From contig OZ018416.1 of assembly GCA_963969595.1 (NCBI GenBank), positions 2,992,065 to 3,056,064 on the forward strand: a DNA stretch of 64,000 nucleotides, read 5' to 3'. The DNA comes from Neckera pumila (lineage: Eukaryota > Streptophyta > Bryopsida > Hypnales > Neckeraceae). Of this stretch, positions 36,560 to 49,260 are shown in pieces (position 1 is the first letter of the stretch; every line of letters begins with the position of its first letter). A program made the translations under genes and the position numbers. The notes beneath the pieces are model-generated. The model was not told the DNA's origin. It saw nothing but the letters and a program-made list of their open reading frames with translations, and searched no databases.

Positions 36560-37720
36560 AACCTGGAATGTCGCGACTAGGACACACAGCAATCGGACTC
36601 TCTTTGAGGAACACGTGCTGTGACTGGTGGTTTTAGTGTTTAAGGTGTTTCCACACCTTCTGTCCAGGCTTACATTTTGCATTAGAGTGCAAGGTTTAGG
36701 TACTTGTAATTAGGTAACTTGAGGGGGGTTTGGAACCTTGGAAAGTATAAAAGGCCCCTCTCTCCTCTCACTTTGCACCCCTTTTCATTTTGTAAGCTTT
36801 GGCCAAAACGCGGCCACGTTGTTGGATTTTGGCGGATTTGCCAAAAACTCTTGTTTTGAATTGCATTTTGAACCTTTGCCCTTTGATCCTTGTTGAACTA
36901 CTTGTATTTTGAGCCTACTTTAAAGGACGTTGGAGTCCCTTTGGAACGCTTGCTAACCATACACAAGCTTATTGTGAGGGATTTCCCATCTTTTGAAGAA
37001 AATCCTCCTACAAGCCTTGTTGTTGTTCAAGTTGCTTGTTGTTGTGGTTTATGCTGGTGTCATTTAACTAACAGTTCCAATTTGAGCTTATTGTGTGGGA
37101 TTTGATAATTATTGTTGGAAATTCCCCTAAAGCCTTGACAATTGGAATTTGTGGTCCTAAGTGAAGTCAAGTCATTTGGGGAAGTTTTGAGTTAGAATCA
37201 AAATTCCCAAAGTCCCACGTTAAGTTGTCACAACGTTAGTCCTATTGTGGTGCTTACGCACCGTATGGCGAAGCTTTGGCCTTGCCACGTGAACCAAACG
37301 TTGGCAAATTGTTTTCAAAAACTCGGGGTTAAAACCCCAAACAGCGAAGCTATCGTCCCCTTGACAATTTCCTATTTGGATTTACTTAAAAGGGTCCCCA
37401 TATGGAGACCCATAGTGGCGAGCAACGGCCATAATATAAAATATGTTTGTGAGATTTTTAGAGAAAAAACAGAGTTTAGTACCCATCAGGCCACCCCAGA
37501 GGGCAGCCAAGTTCAAATCAGTCCCTAGAGCCCCCAAAGACCCCAACAGGGCCTCCAAGGACCCCACCAGAGCATCCAAGGACCCCGACAAGGCCTTCAA
37601 AGACCCTGCAAGGTTGAGATCTGGCCTTCCCATACCCGGCAGGGCCTCGAGCCTCACTCACTGGCGAACTGACAGAGGCTACATGCCGGCTGCTTGACAG
37701 CACCTTGTGACAGGTTTAGA
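36560..37720 (+). mobile_element. Possible LTR or promoter-bearing repeat remnant
   Basis: GTATAAAAGGCCCC near 36747 is a good TATA box, followed by a CT-rich stretch as seen in plant LTR R regions. No gag or pol domain, primer binding site or second LTR was found, so the classification is a guess. Confidence 0.3.
37528..37612. repeat. 21-bp tandem repeat, four units
   Basis: CCAAGGACCCCACCAGAGCAT and variants repeat four times. In one frame it encodes SKDPTRA-type heptads, but the frame has no other support as a gene. Confidence 0.75.
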
Positions 37721-37945
37721 CGACCAAATTTGGTCACATACATATCATATCAAAAGACCAAAACCAGGGGATGATGCCTCAGGCCCCCTTTGGGTTTTAT
37801 TTCGTAATTTTTGAACACCAAGCTTAGCTTCTCAGACCCTGAGCTTTGACAGAAAGTTCCTAGTGTTAAACTTATCCAACCCATAGAAAATTAGAATACT
37901 GCAGAGAGAGTTTGGTGAGTAATTTAGCTTGAGGAGGTAAGCTCC

Positions 37946-38125
37946 AAAATTCAGATTTTTGCAAGGACCAGTGGCTTAGAGTCATCCAGTACTACCCAGC
38001 AGTTACTCAATTAGATCAAAATTCAGATTTTTGCAAGAACCAGCTGGAGCTCAGAGCCATCCAGCACTACCAGCAGTTACTCAATTGATCAAAATTCAGA
38101 TTTGCAAGGACCAGCTGGAGCTAAG
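37946..38125. repeat. Tandem repeat of about 77 bp, 2.5 units
   Basis: AAAATTCAGATTTTTGCAAG, GACCAGCTGGAGCTNAGAGC and CATCCAGCACTACC... then CAGCAGTTACTCAATT repeat two full times plus a partial copy. Confidence 0.8.
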
Positions 38126-40879
38126 CTATACAACTCAGTCAAGCAAGTGAACCAGGCCATACCAAGCCAAAGTCAACTCGGATTGACCTTGGTCGCATTT
38201 ATCAAGCACATCAGCCAGCTCGTTTCCAAACTGGGGGCAACCCCACAGCAAACACTTCAAGGAGGGGCGCCAACTGTGGTTTGGAGTTCCATCCAACTTC
38301 CAATTTTAATCTGTGTCCCACGCCTAGTAGGGAATGTCAACACGGCAAAGCTTTGTCATCGCCTTGAGAATCGAGCACACAATAAATGGAACCCCAATAT
38401 AGGACCTCATTGGAGATTGTGATGGGATTCTCAATAAAAAAAAAGCTTCATAAAGAGGATCATGAGCATTGAGGACGTCATACTCATGAGCTTTTTGCAT
38501 TAACTCCCCTCGGAAAGTGTGTGCAAACAATTTATACTCTCTTAATGCGGCACGCTCAAGGTGCACCATTTGCTCGTCCCTTGTGCAAATTTGGGCATGG
38601 CCGGCCATAAATTTATGCTTGGTGAATCTCCTGTGGGGCCAAAAAAATGGACAGCATGCGGTCACTGTCCGTGTCAGGGCTCTTGGCGCCCCTGCCGTGG
38701 GGCTGCTCTGAGCAGTTCAATCTCAAATCAATTCCAACCTTGGAAAATCTCAAGCCCAACCATCTGGCTCACTCAAATTTGCACAATGGAAACTACAAGT
38801 GATGAAACCAATTTGAACTGAAAATTATATGTGATTCAAAAATTGTTGAGTTGGTTGTAAGCCAAACAATTAGAATATTTGAATTCCTTAGATTTAGTTA
38901 GATTTGCTTACAAGACAAAAAAGATAAGACAAAAAGAAAGAATAGTTGACCTTTGGGGAGATTCTAGAATTAGTTATTATTTAGAAGAAACCAGACAAGC
39001 TTTGACTTGGGGTTTTGTTTGATTCCAAGTCAATTAGCCAAAGATTAGCATTAGATTTGATAGGATTTTATTCTCAAAGAAAGATTTACAAAAACAAAAG
39101 AGAACATTGGAAAGAAAGGAGGAGAAAGACAAAGTAGCCGAAGGACAAGGCTTAGGACGTCCCTAAGTATTCAAGGCATGAAGAAATGAGCAATGCACTT
39201 AATCATTTAAGATTTGGATTATATTGCCAAAATACCTTGGAAATACAGCCATTCTTCCTAGATTAATCCTTAATAGATAAAGCCTGTGATAGTATATTCA
39301 ACCTTACTATCCTTGTTTTTTATGCTCTATTATAGTACTAAATACTTAGGAATAGAAACTACTTCATCTTGAAGAGACAAAATTATATATCTTTTGCAAG
39401 GCATAAAAATTCAAATCCTATTGTAAACATTTCAAATTATTGTGAATTATTAAAGAAAAAGTGAAGAAATTTATATTAAGTTCAAAATAAACAACAAAAA
39501 TTGGAAGTTTCACCATTGGTGTATATTATGGTATAGTTCAATTAGTATAGTGGCAATTAACTTTTAAAGCCAACTATCCCTCATGGGATACTTAGAGGGC
39601 TTGGGCAAGTTCCTATGATATGAAGTTTTGGCACGATTTTTAAAACTTCATTTTAGATAGAAAAGCAAATGAGGTTTCAAAAATATACTTTTTATTTCAA
39701 TCAATGCTTAGATATAAGATTTATGCTACATAAAGCTCAAAACTGTCAAAAGCAAGCCAACAAAAGAAAAATTGATATTTAAAATTTAAAAGTTTATTGT
39801 TTATATATTACAATGTTACATTCTTGCCTATAGGCTTTGGAGTAGTGATGTGAAAGCAAAAACGCTAGCATTCAAGCATAGAGTGGTGAGCGTATGAGCC
39901 TTGAGTGTAGAGTGTGTGAGCCTAGAGCTTAGTTTGAACATCATTTTTACCTAGACTTTCCAAAAAAATTGAAAAAAATTGAAAAAATTAAAATTTAAAA
40001 ATAAAATGATAGTTTTTACTATTTCAATTGATTATGGAACCTATTACTACAAATTCACTTTAGGTTCTATTTCTATGGTTACCAATGATTGTGTAATTAG
40101 TTTGTCGTTTGTAATTTTTTTGTCAATGTAATGAAATCATCAATTTTCCATATACAAAAAAAAATTTGTACGCCTAACAATTAAAAATTTCATAGCAAAG
40201 GTCTACATATTATTTAGTCACTTTGATTAGACAACTATTGAAGACACAAAGTCCAACATATATTAAAGGTAGAGTAAATTGCTCTATGGTTTAGGGCATT
40301 TCACACCAATCAACTTCTGAATGCTTTTATACTATAAATGAAATATATAGACTATCAAATCTATGTCTATACAATATTGATTATCCTAGCTTGTATTAGA
40401 AGAAGCTTCAATTCATTGAAGTTGTAATTGGGAGCATAAATGAATTTGTCCTTTTGGATATCTATTTTGCCAATCAGGTAGTATAAATACCTAAATAGAT
40501 AGTACAAGTGCTTGCAATTTACATAATGATGACAACCTCAAATTGCAGAAACGGCCATATTCACAAAGTCAAGGCATGTGCATGCTAGATTGTTGAAAAC
40601 ATGCTCACTATAATCCAAATTAGTGCCAACTAGGAATAATAGTTTCTCCAGGGATTGGATTGGTGCCAAATTTGGATAACTAATTATAAACAATAGACAT
40701 TCACAGTTGGTATTAATCCAATCTCTAGAGATACTATTGTGCCAAGGCTAGGGAAAAAAAACAAGATCATTCCCAAAATTGTCCCTTTCACATTGCCCGC
40801 ATTCTTCCATTAACTTATTATGTTGTTCTATTGTTGGTACATTTGCAATTTGGTAGGTGGTCTTATTCTTTCTGACAAT
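38126..40879. other. No gene recognised
   Basis: One minus-strand frame of 113 codons (38665-38324) shows no known motif. The remainder is AT-rich with no supported feature. Confidence 0.5.
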
Positions 40880-41091
40880 CATTAGGAAAAATTTCAGCCC
40901 TCCAGAAGGCCGCGAGTTTGGCACCTACCCGGTGCAATTATGGGAAAAAATAAAAATAAAAAATTATTAATTTAAATTTTTTTTTAATATTTAAAAATTG
41001 GGTGCTGACATGGCACTAAAATTGCACCAAAGGGATCCCGTAAATCAATTCCTTAGCAACCTTCTGGAGGGCTGAAAATTTTCCTAATGTG
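40880..41091. mobile_element. MITE, CATTAG family, copy 1
   Basis: CATTAGGAAAAATTTCAGCC followed by CTCCAGAAGG is inverted against CCTTCTGGAGGGCTGAAAAT...CCTAATG, a near-perfect 30-bp terminal inverted repeat. 212 bp, no coding frame. Confidence 0.8.
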
Positions 41092-41144
41092 GTGCGCATC
41101 CAAGTTGGATGGCAACAATTGGCCATATAGAATGCTTTCAAATA

Positions 41145-41505
41145 CATTAGAGAAAATTTTAGGCCCTTAGAAGGTTACTCCACAGTCCTTCGAGGAACTA
41201 TGAAATTTACTTTTTTTTTGCTCAAAAATTTGATTTTATCCTATTTCCGCGGAGCACTTTCTGCTCTGACAGTGGCGCAAGAACCAAAATTTGCGAATAG
41301 AGATTTAATAAATATAATATATTTTTTTAATCTTAAAAAAAAATTAAAAAAAAAAGAAATTCTACAAAATCTGATTGCTCCGACGAGTAGTCAGCCACTC
41401 TGCTTGCTTACTGCATCAACTAGCTGGAGTAACAGACCAAGCTTTTTAATAGTTTGGTTTGTCACTCCGGAGTAGCCCTCTAGAGGGCTGATTTTTCTTC
41501 TAATG
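41145..41505. mobile_element. MITE, CATTAG family, copy 2
   Basis: CATTAGAGAAAATTTTAGGC and GGGCTGATTTTTCTTCTAATG-type ends are related to copy 1. Internal parts (TATTTCCGCGGAGCACTTTC, GTGGCGCAAGAA) align with copy 3 at 61445. Confidence 0.75.
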
Positions 41506-41564
41506 ATCTTGGACATAGTGAAAAATTGATGCGGTGACATTGCAGGTCACTTTTGTAAACAAAA

Positions 41565-41770
41565 GCTAGCATACTACAATAACCTTATCTCCTTCTGATT
41601 GAGATTAGTCCACGTCAATTTAGGCCACACTTTTGGCAATTCTAGCTAGTCAATGCTCCATTTCTACTTTGTTCCGTTCAAACAACGTTTGATGTCATCC
41701 AATAGAATATGAAGTTTGCCACCACCTTCTAGTGAATGCCATAATCCTCCTTTTTCCCAGATAGGGTACA
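41565..41770 (+). repeat. Block duplicated at 49745-49950
   Basis: AAAAGCTAGCATNCTACA, TGAGATTANTCC and CCACCACCTTCTAGTNA occur in the same order at 49745-49950. The two blocks lie upstream of the two GH3 copies and probably mark the left part of the segmental duplication. Confidence 0.65.
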
Positions 41771-42947
41771 TTTTCAGCCCTTGTTAATCGTCATATGGTT
41801 CATTTCATCCGGTAAATTTCAAGTTTAATCTCAATTAAAAAATTCCAAGATTAATTAATTAAATTAATTATTCAACATTATAATGCATGGATCCATTAAA
41901 ATAAAACCCTTAAATAAACCTTTGAAATTTTGGATGAAAAACTATAGATCTTCATCCAGTAATGCCTATCAAAAATCATCCAAGAGCCCCATTGTGGCAT
42001 TGTTGTGGATCTAGCCTTTTAGTGTTAATTTTTATTGACTTCTCTTGCAGATGATAGTTTGTTTTAACTTCTCTCTTATAAAACTAGCTTATTAGCCATA
42101 CACTTGGCCTCAGAGAATTGATAGGATTTCTAATTAATTTCCTACTCTTATAAATGTTTATTTTTGAATTTCATAATCTTGCCTTCTGTAGATATTAAGG
42201 TTCTCCATTTTCCAATTGAAAATATGAATTAAATTTTTTTCGTTTATAGTAAACAACAAGCAACTACATTACAATTGGCTTTCTCTTTGTGGCATTGGCA
42301 CACTTGCCTACTCAAATTTCCTCCTCACATGTAGCTTGTGCTGATGCAAATGTGTTGGTTCTGCCGTTTTGAATGCGGTTCTATCTATCTTGTGCGTATT
42401 GTAGAGAGTCTAGAGACTCAGAGGGTGGACTCAAAGAAGTTGCGGACAAGTCAAGAATTGGGTCAGGGATCAACGAAAGTCTAACAAATTTGTTCTCGCG
42501 TGACCGGCGCGTATTTTGTCTATTTTCAGTGTTAAATTTAACTACAACCTATACACATAGCTGAGCAAAGATCGCTTCTAGCCTGTGTTTTTGACTTCAT
42601 TCATCAGTTCTAAATTTAGAGACTCCAACAAAGCCCACCTACTAAGATTCAAGACCCTTAAAATCCTGTGACGACATGCTGGTCTAAAAGTGGCCGGTGA
42701 TGACAAAATCCTTGAAGCTCAGTATCCTTCCATGCAAGACACAAGTGCAGAATTGCAGATGTTCATCTTTGGAATTTTATGTGAAAAAGGCAAAGTCTTG
42801 ACTCTTGACCTAAACATAACTTATGCAAATGATTCACACAATGCCTAAAATACTAATTTCCACGGTGCCCAGCTTGACGTTTCAGGGTGAAAGTGAAGGT
42901 TGGCATGCAATGCCAGTTTTCGGTAAGTCTACTTGTCTATTGCCTCT

Positions 42948-43167
42948 TTAGAGCCGGTTGCCATTGGGGGGCTGGAGCGGTCTAGGCCTGAACCCCTGGC
43001 CTCTAGCTCTGCAAAATTGGTGAACAAGACTGGACCTTCCAGACCCTGGGCTGGAGCTTTCTTTCTCAAGTGTATCATTTGTGAAGATTTCAGAGTTTTT
43101 TTAGAGTTCCGCCCGTGGTCAACCTGGATGGGCATTAGTTCCGGCCCCCAATGGCAACTGGCTCTCA
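42948..43167. mobile_element. PIF/Harbinger-like MITE, 214 bp
   Basis: GAGCCGGTTGCCATTGGGGG at 42951 is inverted against CCCCCAATGGCAACTGGCTC ending at 43164. Flanks are TTA (42948) and TCA (43165); the GH3 copy 2 empty site reads CTTCAGG. A 3-bp duplication fits PIF/Harbinger (Tourist). Confidence 0.7.
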
Positions 43168-43240
43168 GTCTTCACAAAGGAAGTGGCGCAGCGTGCCTTG
43201 CCAGATTGGTTACGCATCCATGCAGACAAATAGCAGAGAT

Positions 43241-43390
43241 GGGCAATTTTGTTAAAATGGCGATATTTTTTTAAAATGGCATGAAAATAGTTTAGAACGG
43301 CCGTTCTAAAATATGTACCTGTACTACATGGTGCAAAATGGCACACCATCAAAGTGGCACTTGGAATACCGCCATTTTAACGAAATTGCC
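43241..43390. mobile_element. MITE, AATTTCGTTAAAATGGC family, copy 1
   Basis: GGGCAATTTTGTTAAAATGG is inverted against CCATTTTAACGAAATTGCC. The centre contains GAACGGCCGTTC. Related copies lie at 50446-50773 and about 55020-55192. It is absent from the matching place in the copy 2 leader. Confidence 0.75.
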
Positions 43391-43537
43391 TTGAGGTTTA
43401 AGGATGAGGTGCTCTTCAAGCTTCTTCTACTCACAACATGGCACACCGTCAAAGTGGCACTTGCAATACCGCCATATTAACGAAATTGCCTTGAGGATTA
43501 AGGATGAAGTGCTCTTCAAACTTCTTCTACTCACAAC
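43338..43537. repeat. 100-bp tandem duplication
   Basis: Units 43338-43437 and 43438-43537 both read ATGGCACACCNTCAAAGTGG...CTTCTTCTACTCACAAC. The duplication includes the right end of the MITE at 43241-43390 plus adjacent GH3 leader sequence, and copy 2 has a single unit. Confidence 0.85.
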
Positions 43538-43670
43538 AGTAGCAGGTCCCTGTTTTGGTGAATTTGTTGATGTCATTGCGAGCTCTCAGTTTCAGTTTCC
43601 TAGAGCGCCACTGCTCTAATGTGCTAGGGTGACACTTCTTTTTGGAGTCTGTTTACAGAAGCCTTCTGCC

Positions 43671-46600
43671 ATGGCAGCCATAGCTACCGACAAAAGGGTC
43701 CTTGAGGTGGTCGATGATGCCCCTGCTACTAAACCTAGCTTGAAAAATGCGGGGCTACTCCAGCTACACCGGGATGGCACCCCGTTCGTGATGCCTTCCA
43801 AGCGAGGGATCGACACGAGCGCACCTGGTTTTGACACTGAGGATTTCATGGACCTGGTGACCGAGGATTTGATGTACATCCAGCACGCGAAGCTGAGAGA
43901 GATTCTGGAGTTGCAAAGCGACGTGGAGTACCTGCGGCGTCACGGGCTTGGCAGAAGGACAGACGTGGAGAGCTTCAGGAAGTGCCTGCCCGTTGTGAGC
44001 TATAGCGATTTGGAAGACGATATCATGCGGTTGGTCAATGGAGACTAGTCTCCCATCTTGACCGCGGACCCCATCTCCAACTTCAATTTCAGGTCCATTT
44101 TCTTCTCTTTGAATTCGGGTTGAGGTCGACCATGTCCTCGTCTTTCTTCTTCCACATTTGATGAACTTTGCTTTGCATTGCAGCTTAGGAACCACAGCAG
44201 GGAAACCAAAATTTATTCCAACAACAGCGAGAGCGTTCGAGAATCATGTGTTTGTACGCGCCTATGCGGGGGCATTATACCGCAGGTATAAATTTGAACT
44301 TCTGTTTGATGACCTTCTAGAATCACATACTTGGTAGTAGGCGTTGTGTACTGTATTGGGAGGAAATCAATGGTTTGGTTTGAATTGAGAATAACGCGTT
44401 AGTTCTAATTCGTACTGACTGCAACAGATATTTTCCAGATTATAAGGATGGCAAGGCACTTAGCCTTGCCTTGGCCGGGAAGCAGATGGACACACCCTCA
44501 GGGATCAAAGCAGGAGCGATAAGTACAAACTATTTCAGAGGTCCACGTTTTCAAAATTGGGTTGAGGACCCTAATGAGGAGTACTGTGTTCCGGAGGAGG
44601 TCATTTTATGCAGTGACACTTCTCAGGGCATGTACTGTCACATCCTTTGCGCGCTAGCTCAAGCTTCCGCGATCGTCAAAGTTTATAGCCATTTTGCAGG
44701 TACGATCATTTCCTGCTAACAATTAAGTTGTATCAAAATCTTGGATCAATGTTCAATCTATTCCTGCAATATCATCCTGCGGCGGGGTGTGCGTTTGTAC
44801 ATCCATTCTTATTCTATGTCGCACCTTCTTTACTTCCCTTCACGATGAGTTAAGAACATGAATGAAATGCAGAGAATTTCCAATTACGTCATCAAATTTT
44901 CTCTACAAATACCAGAATGCGATACTAGAGAGCGTGATAAAATGGAGTTACGTTGATATGTCAGAATTCTGCCTATCGATGGCATCCTCGTTAAACTTGA
45001 CAGTCCGTCAATGTTTTTGCAGCCAGCATCGTTGCCGCAATTCGTACTTTGCAACAGCAATGGCCAGAGATTGTGGAGGACATCAGAACGGGATTTCTCA
45101 ATGAAAAGATCACAGAGACCGACATGAGAGCAGCTGTGGAAAAGACTTTACAACCCAACCCAGACCTTGCAACCAAAATCGAGAGAGAATGCTCCAAGGA
45201 GGATTGGGAGGGCATTCTCCCACGACTTTTCCCTAATGCCCGGTTTGTTGCTTGTGTCTTGTCCGGAAGCATGCTTCAGTATGCACCTGCTTTGCAACAC
45301 TTTTCAGGTCATCTCTCGATCATTTCCCGTGTCCATGGGGCAAGCGAGTGCTCCTTCATCGGTCTGAACCCTAACATGAAATGTGCACCGGAGGACATCA
45401 CCTACACCTTATGGCCTGAGACGGCCTACTACGAGTTCATTCCACTGAATGATGACGGACTGGAAGTACACGATGGGGAGAGTATGAAGGTTTTGGAAGC
45501 CTGTGAACTGGAAATCGGCAAAGATTACGAGCTTGTGGTAACAAATGTCGTTGGTAAACAATCACTCCTCACAATCTTTAAGCTTTGAATGCACTGGTTG
45601 TTCCCGAAGAAGTCAATATGAACATCACCTTACCGGAGTGTTTGGAAGTGGTGCTCCAGGTTTGTACAGGTACCGCTTAGGCGACGTGATCCGCGTGAAG
45701 AGCTTCCGCAAAACTGCTCCAGTATATGAGTTCGTGCGACGCAAGAATGTGATTCTCAGTGTGCACAACAACAAAACTGACGAGGAAGAGCTTCAAGGCG
45801 TGGTGAACAAAGCCGTTGAGCTTCTGAAAGGAACAGCCATGGAGCTTTCGGATTACATGAGCTCTACCGATATGACCTCCTTGCCAGGCCGCTACCGCAT
45901 CTTCTAGGAGATGACAGATTCCAGGTAATCTTATCACACTTCTGAAGACCTATTTTCTATTCCTTTTATCTCGAATTGCTCTCCGGATTGCGTGCTAAGC
46001 TTTCCTGTTATTCACTGATCTTGGTAAGCAATTAATGACAGCAACTTAGAGCATTCCCACCAGCACACGCGCTGGGTCCCTCGCTCTTCAAACTGGATGA
46101 AAAGCGCTACGGGCTCTTCCTAAGATTCTCTTGAACACTCAATCCTCGCATGTCAAGAATTGGCCCTTGAAATCACTATGCATCTTAAGTTTAGTTGCTT
46201 TATTTCTTATTCTACTAGATGAGTGATCTTTCTACTATTTATGGGCCATGTATGGTGAGCAACAGTGAAGGACAAGAAAATTGAGGGCCTTTTCAAATTA
46301 GAAGGAAAATTTGAGCTTGTCATGTTGGGCAGGTACTGGTGGCCATGCTCTTAGACCACAAATATGTGCAAACACGCTAAGCTCGACCAAAGCCTTGAAC
46401 ATCGACCTAGGTAGAGTAACCTAAATGCAGCATCCTGAAGTCTTTCAGGGTGAGGACATAGATTTCGAGAATTTAGAATTAGACATAAGAATTCCTGCCA
46501 ATGAAATCTCATTAAATCATTCTATTGTGACAGTAATTTAGACCACAACATGCTCCAAGAATGCGCAAACACATTGGACCAAAGCTTCAGCATTTCTTAT

Positions 46601-46840
46601 CAAAGATGGTGAAGCAGCAACGAAATTGCACCTCTGAAGTTGGACATTGTGAAGGAGGGCACATTTGACATGGTGATGAATTCAGCTATGTCAAGAGGCG
46701 CATCTCCATCTCAATATAAACCACCTCGATGTGTGAACCATCCACAAATGCTAGACATTTTAAACAAAGCAGTCACTAAAGCATTCATGAGCACCGTCAT
46801 ACCAGACGCATCACCATCGGCATTCATGTCGGCACAATGA
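43671..46840 (+). pseudogene. GH3: GH3 acyl-acid-amido synthetase, tandem copy 1, nonsense-disrupted
   Basis: GH3 enzymes are adenylate-forming cytosolic ligases that join amino acids to auxin, jasmonate or related acids. Six exons: 43671-44092, 44184-44285, 44428-44699, 45023-45553, 45660-45924, 46534-46840, all with GT...AG borders, 1,899 bases in total and in phase (632 codons plus stop). ATP/AMP-binding motifs are visible: SLGTTAGKPKFIPTT (motif I; Leu for Ser, exon 2), GASECSFIGLN (motif II, exon 4), GLYRYRLGD (motif III, exon 5). The C-terminal domain includes SRGASPSQYKPPRCVN. Three in-frame stops: TAG 44046 (shared with copy 2), TAG 45905 where copy 2 has TGG, and TGA 46610 where copy 2 has CGA. 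Which GH3 group or substrate applies cannot be told from motifs alone. Confidence 0.9.
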
Positions 46841-47907
46841 ACACAATCTTTCATCCTTGATATGGTTAGTCACCATTGCCAAAGCTTGAAATTCATGCAT
46901 CCACGTATATGCAAAGTGAGGAGATAGTTGTCATGTAGTGATAGGGGATGACAATGGAAATAGGTCCCTATACTATGTAATGTTGAACATGTTCACTCTT
47001 AGGTAGTTCTACTTTATTGTTTTTTTCTCACTGATCCTCTAGGGCAAATTTGGCTATGTGATTTGTTGTTACATCAAGTTGAATGAATTTATTTTCATTT
47101 GTATAAGAAAACAAACTTGTTTCTCAATTAAGAAATGCATATTAAGCAAGTTGAGTGTGGGAACGTACACCTTTAGTTTCAACAATAAGGGAAATTTACC
47201 TCTAATCAATACTAATTGCAATTGAGCATATTTATTATTATAAAGTATAAACTACGTTTATTGGATCTTGTTGGCAAGTGAAAACACATTCCAACTTACT
47301 TCAACATGCATTATTTGGACATTGTATGAATAAGTTATCAAATTTTAAACTGTTATTTGTATGTGTGCCAAAAATTGACACTAGGCTCTTCAACACTCTC
47401 ATTTAGTGATTGGCCTTGTGTCATCAATATCTGAGGTTTAGGGTCCTTTTTTTATTCAAATGAAGAGCTACATCTTGGACAATGATGATTATGGGTAGAA
47501 CACATGACATCATGCAATTAAGAAGCATGTCAAACAAGTATCTACAATTAAAGCAAGGTTTGATACCAATTGCAAATTGCAAATGGTATTGTTCACTAAT
47601 TATTTTCTTTATGCTAATGAATAAACTACAATTTTAGTGTGAATCCTTAAGACTCCAACTACGATTGTTGAGTAGTATTATGGTGAAACGCAAGATAGGT
47701 ATCCTAAAAATCCTTCTTTACAATTTAACTGTAAGATTTGTTTTTCTTCTCCACAAATACCTTCCTTCTTTTAATATTGCATGATGCATAATATTTCAAA
47801 TGCATGTGACACTCATTTGTGATAGGATGATTTTGTTAATCCTAAAATCTTTAATATATTTCATATGCACATTGTAATTATGTTTTAAACCACGTCAATA
47901 GAGCCCA
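46841..47907. other. GH3 copy 1 downstream flank, duplicated after copy 2
   Basis: Gene-free. The sequence matches, in pieces, 59010-59238, 59884-60080, 60697-61112 and 62358-62502 downstream of copy 2, and therefore serves as the empty site for insertions there. Confidence 0.7.
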
Positions 47908-49260
47908 TTAACTCCTAACTATCCAAACACCGTTCTTTTGCAATATAGCATTTTTAGGCAGCTCACTATGAATGTAATTTTTATTTATTTTTATTTGAAA
48001 TTTCATAAAAGATGTGCCCAAGGAGTAACTTTAAGGCCCAACAATTTTCATAACTTTTGACTATAATCATGGTTAAAAAGTTAGTGTATGATATGTAATT
48101 TTCAGCATTTGGCGAACAACCTTGGCAGCTTTGAAAGATTCTTTAAAAATCACTTTTAAAAAAAATAAACATTTAAAACCGGTTTTCTAGATTTATGATA
48201 TATGGGAAAGCTTTGAATTATTCCATTTTGATTAATATGACAAAATTTATGAGGAATTTTAGTTTGCAGGTAGTTATGGAATCTCTATTCTAAAATAAGC
48301 TTTAAAGTCCTTTATTTCACTCAATTTTCAATATTTTTGAAAAAAAATAAAAGCATTGGGTCTAGATTGTTTAATACAACATTACAACCATTGTGATTGA
48401 CATCTTTCAATTCCATTTCAAGAAAGACCGGTCCTATTTCCCATCACATTGAGGATACACTTTTTGTCATCTGCTATAAATCTTGAAGCAAAATTCCAAT
48501 GAATATGAATTTTTATTGGAGATGTCAAACTTTATAGTAATCAAATCTCTTATTTAAAAATTAAAAAAAATCATTTTACATTTAAGAATCATTTTTGTTA
48601 ATTTGTCACACAGTGAGGTTTAGGATTTTTACTATATTAGGAGTATCCAATTTTAATGATTTGGAACCGAAATTTTCATGGTCTATTTGCATAGTAGGAA
48701 AGCAGATTCTTACAAAAGGAAATTTAAAAATATACTAATTTGTGTCCTCTACATGACTACAAACTTCACTCCCATTGCGCACAATTTCTGAACAATGAAG
48801 ATGGTTCTAAGATCAATCTTTTGGTAAAATCTCATCACTACAAATGGCCAATTTTTAGTTTTCTTGAAGTTGCATTTTTTATTCTTTACAAATTAAAATG
48901 TAAAATTAAAGTGCAAATTTCTATTTTTGGCAAATTTTGCACTTTCCTAGTTCTCCTACTTAGGAAATTTCCTATGCTTTTCCTTCCTAGGGGATCTTAT
49001 TCTTAAGGGTTTGTACACTAAATATAATTTTTACATTTTTTTAAATTATATTTCTAATTTTAAAGTACTCCCGAAAGAAAAAATGAGTATTGTGCAAAAC
49101 GCTAAGCTTTTTGAACGGTCTTTCTTGCAATGATCCTAACTAAATTCTTGACAATTTAGTATTTCAAATCATTTTTCTTCTTTCTAATTACTATTTATTT
49201 CCTATATATTGTGCAATTCCAAATGATCTAAAATTTTCTATATTTCCTATATATTCTTGA
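47908..49260 (+). mobile_element. TTAA element, subfamily D, interrupted copy
   Basis: Begins TTAACTCCTAACTATCCAAA; the body matches 63430-64000 (ACTCACTATGAATG..., AAGGCCCAACAATTTTCATA). Colinearity breaks at 48416 and resumes at 49131 (AACTAAATTCTTGACAATTT). A right TTAA end was not found. Position relative to GH3 is the same as the copy at 63430, so the two are duplicates of one insertion. Confidence 0.65.
48417..49130. mobile_element. Insertion of about 714 bp with inverted ends, inside a D element
   Basis: TTCAAGAAAGACCGGTCC is inverted against GAACGGTCTTTCTTGCAA. The copy near 63927-63960 lacks the insert (TTCAATTCCATAACTAAATT). Flanking duplications are unclear, so the superfamily is unassigned. 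Confidence 0.65.

Larger units (their letters stand above)
42420..43670 (+). other. GH3 copy 1 upstream region with probable 5' UTR intron
   Basis: The stretch matches the upstream region of copy 2 (from about 51805). A GT donor at 42922 (TTTTCG|GTAAGTC) and an acceptor just before the ATG (GTTTACAG|AAGCC, about 43656) suggest a leader intron. In copy 1 this intron has absorbed at least two MITEs and a tandem duplication. Confidence 0.5.

Noticed and set aside
38324..38665. 113-codon minus-strand frame
   Set aside because: No recognisable motif, no promoter and no splice context; could be a decayed transposon fragment but I cannot support a gene.
42933..43274. 113-codon frame upstream of GH3 copy 1
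   Set aside because: It spans a Harbinger-like MITE and the leader intron and has no equivalent in copy 2.
43764..44195. 143-codon minus-strand frame, also present at 52859-53290
   Set aside because: Antisense shadow of GH3 exon 1; its presence in both copies reflects the duplication, not coding function.
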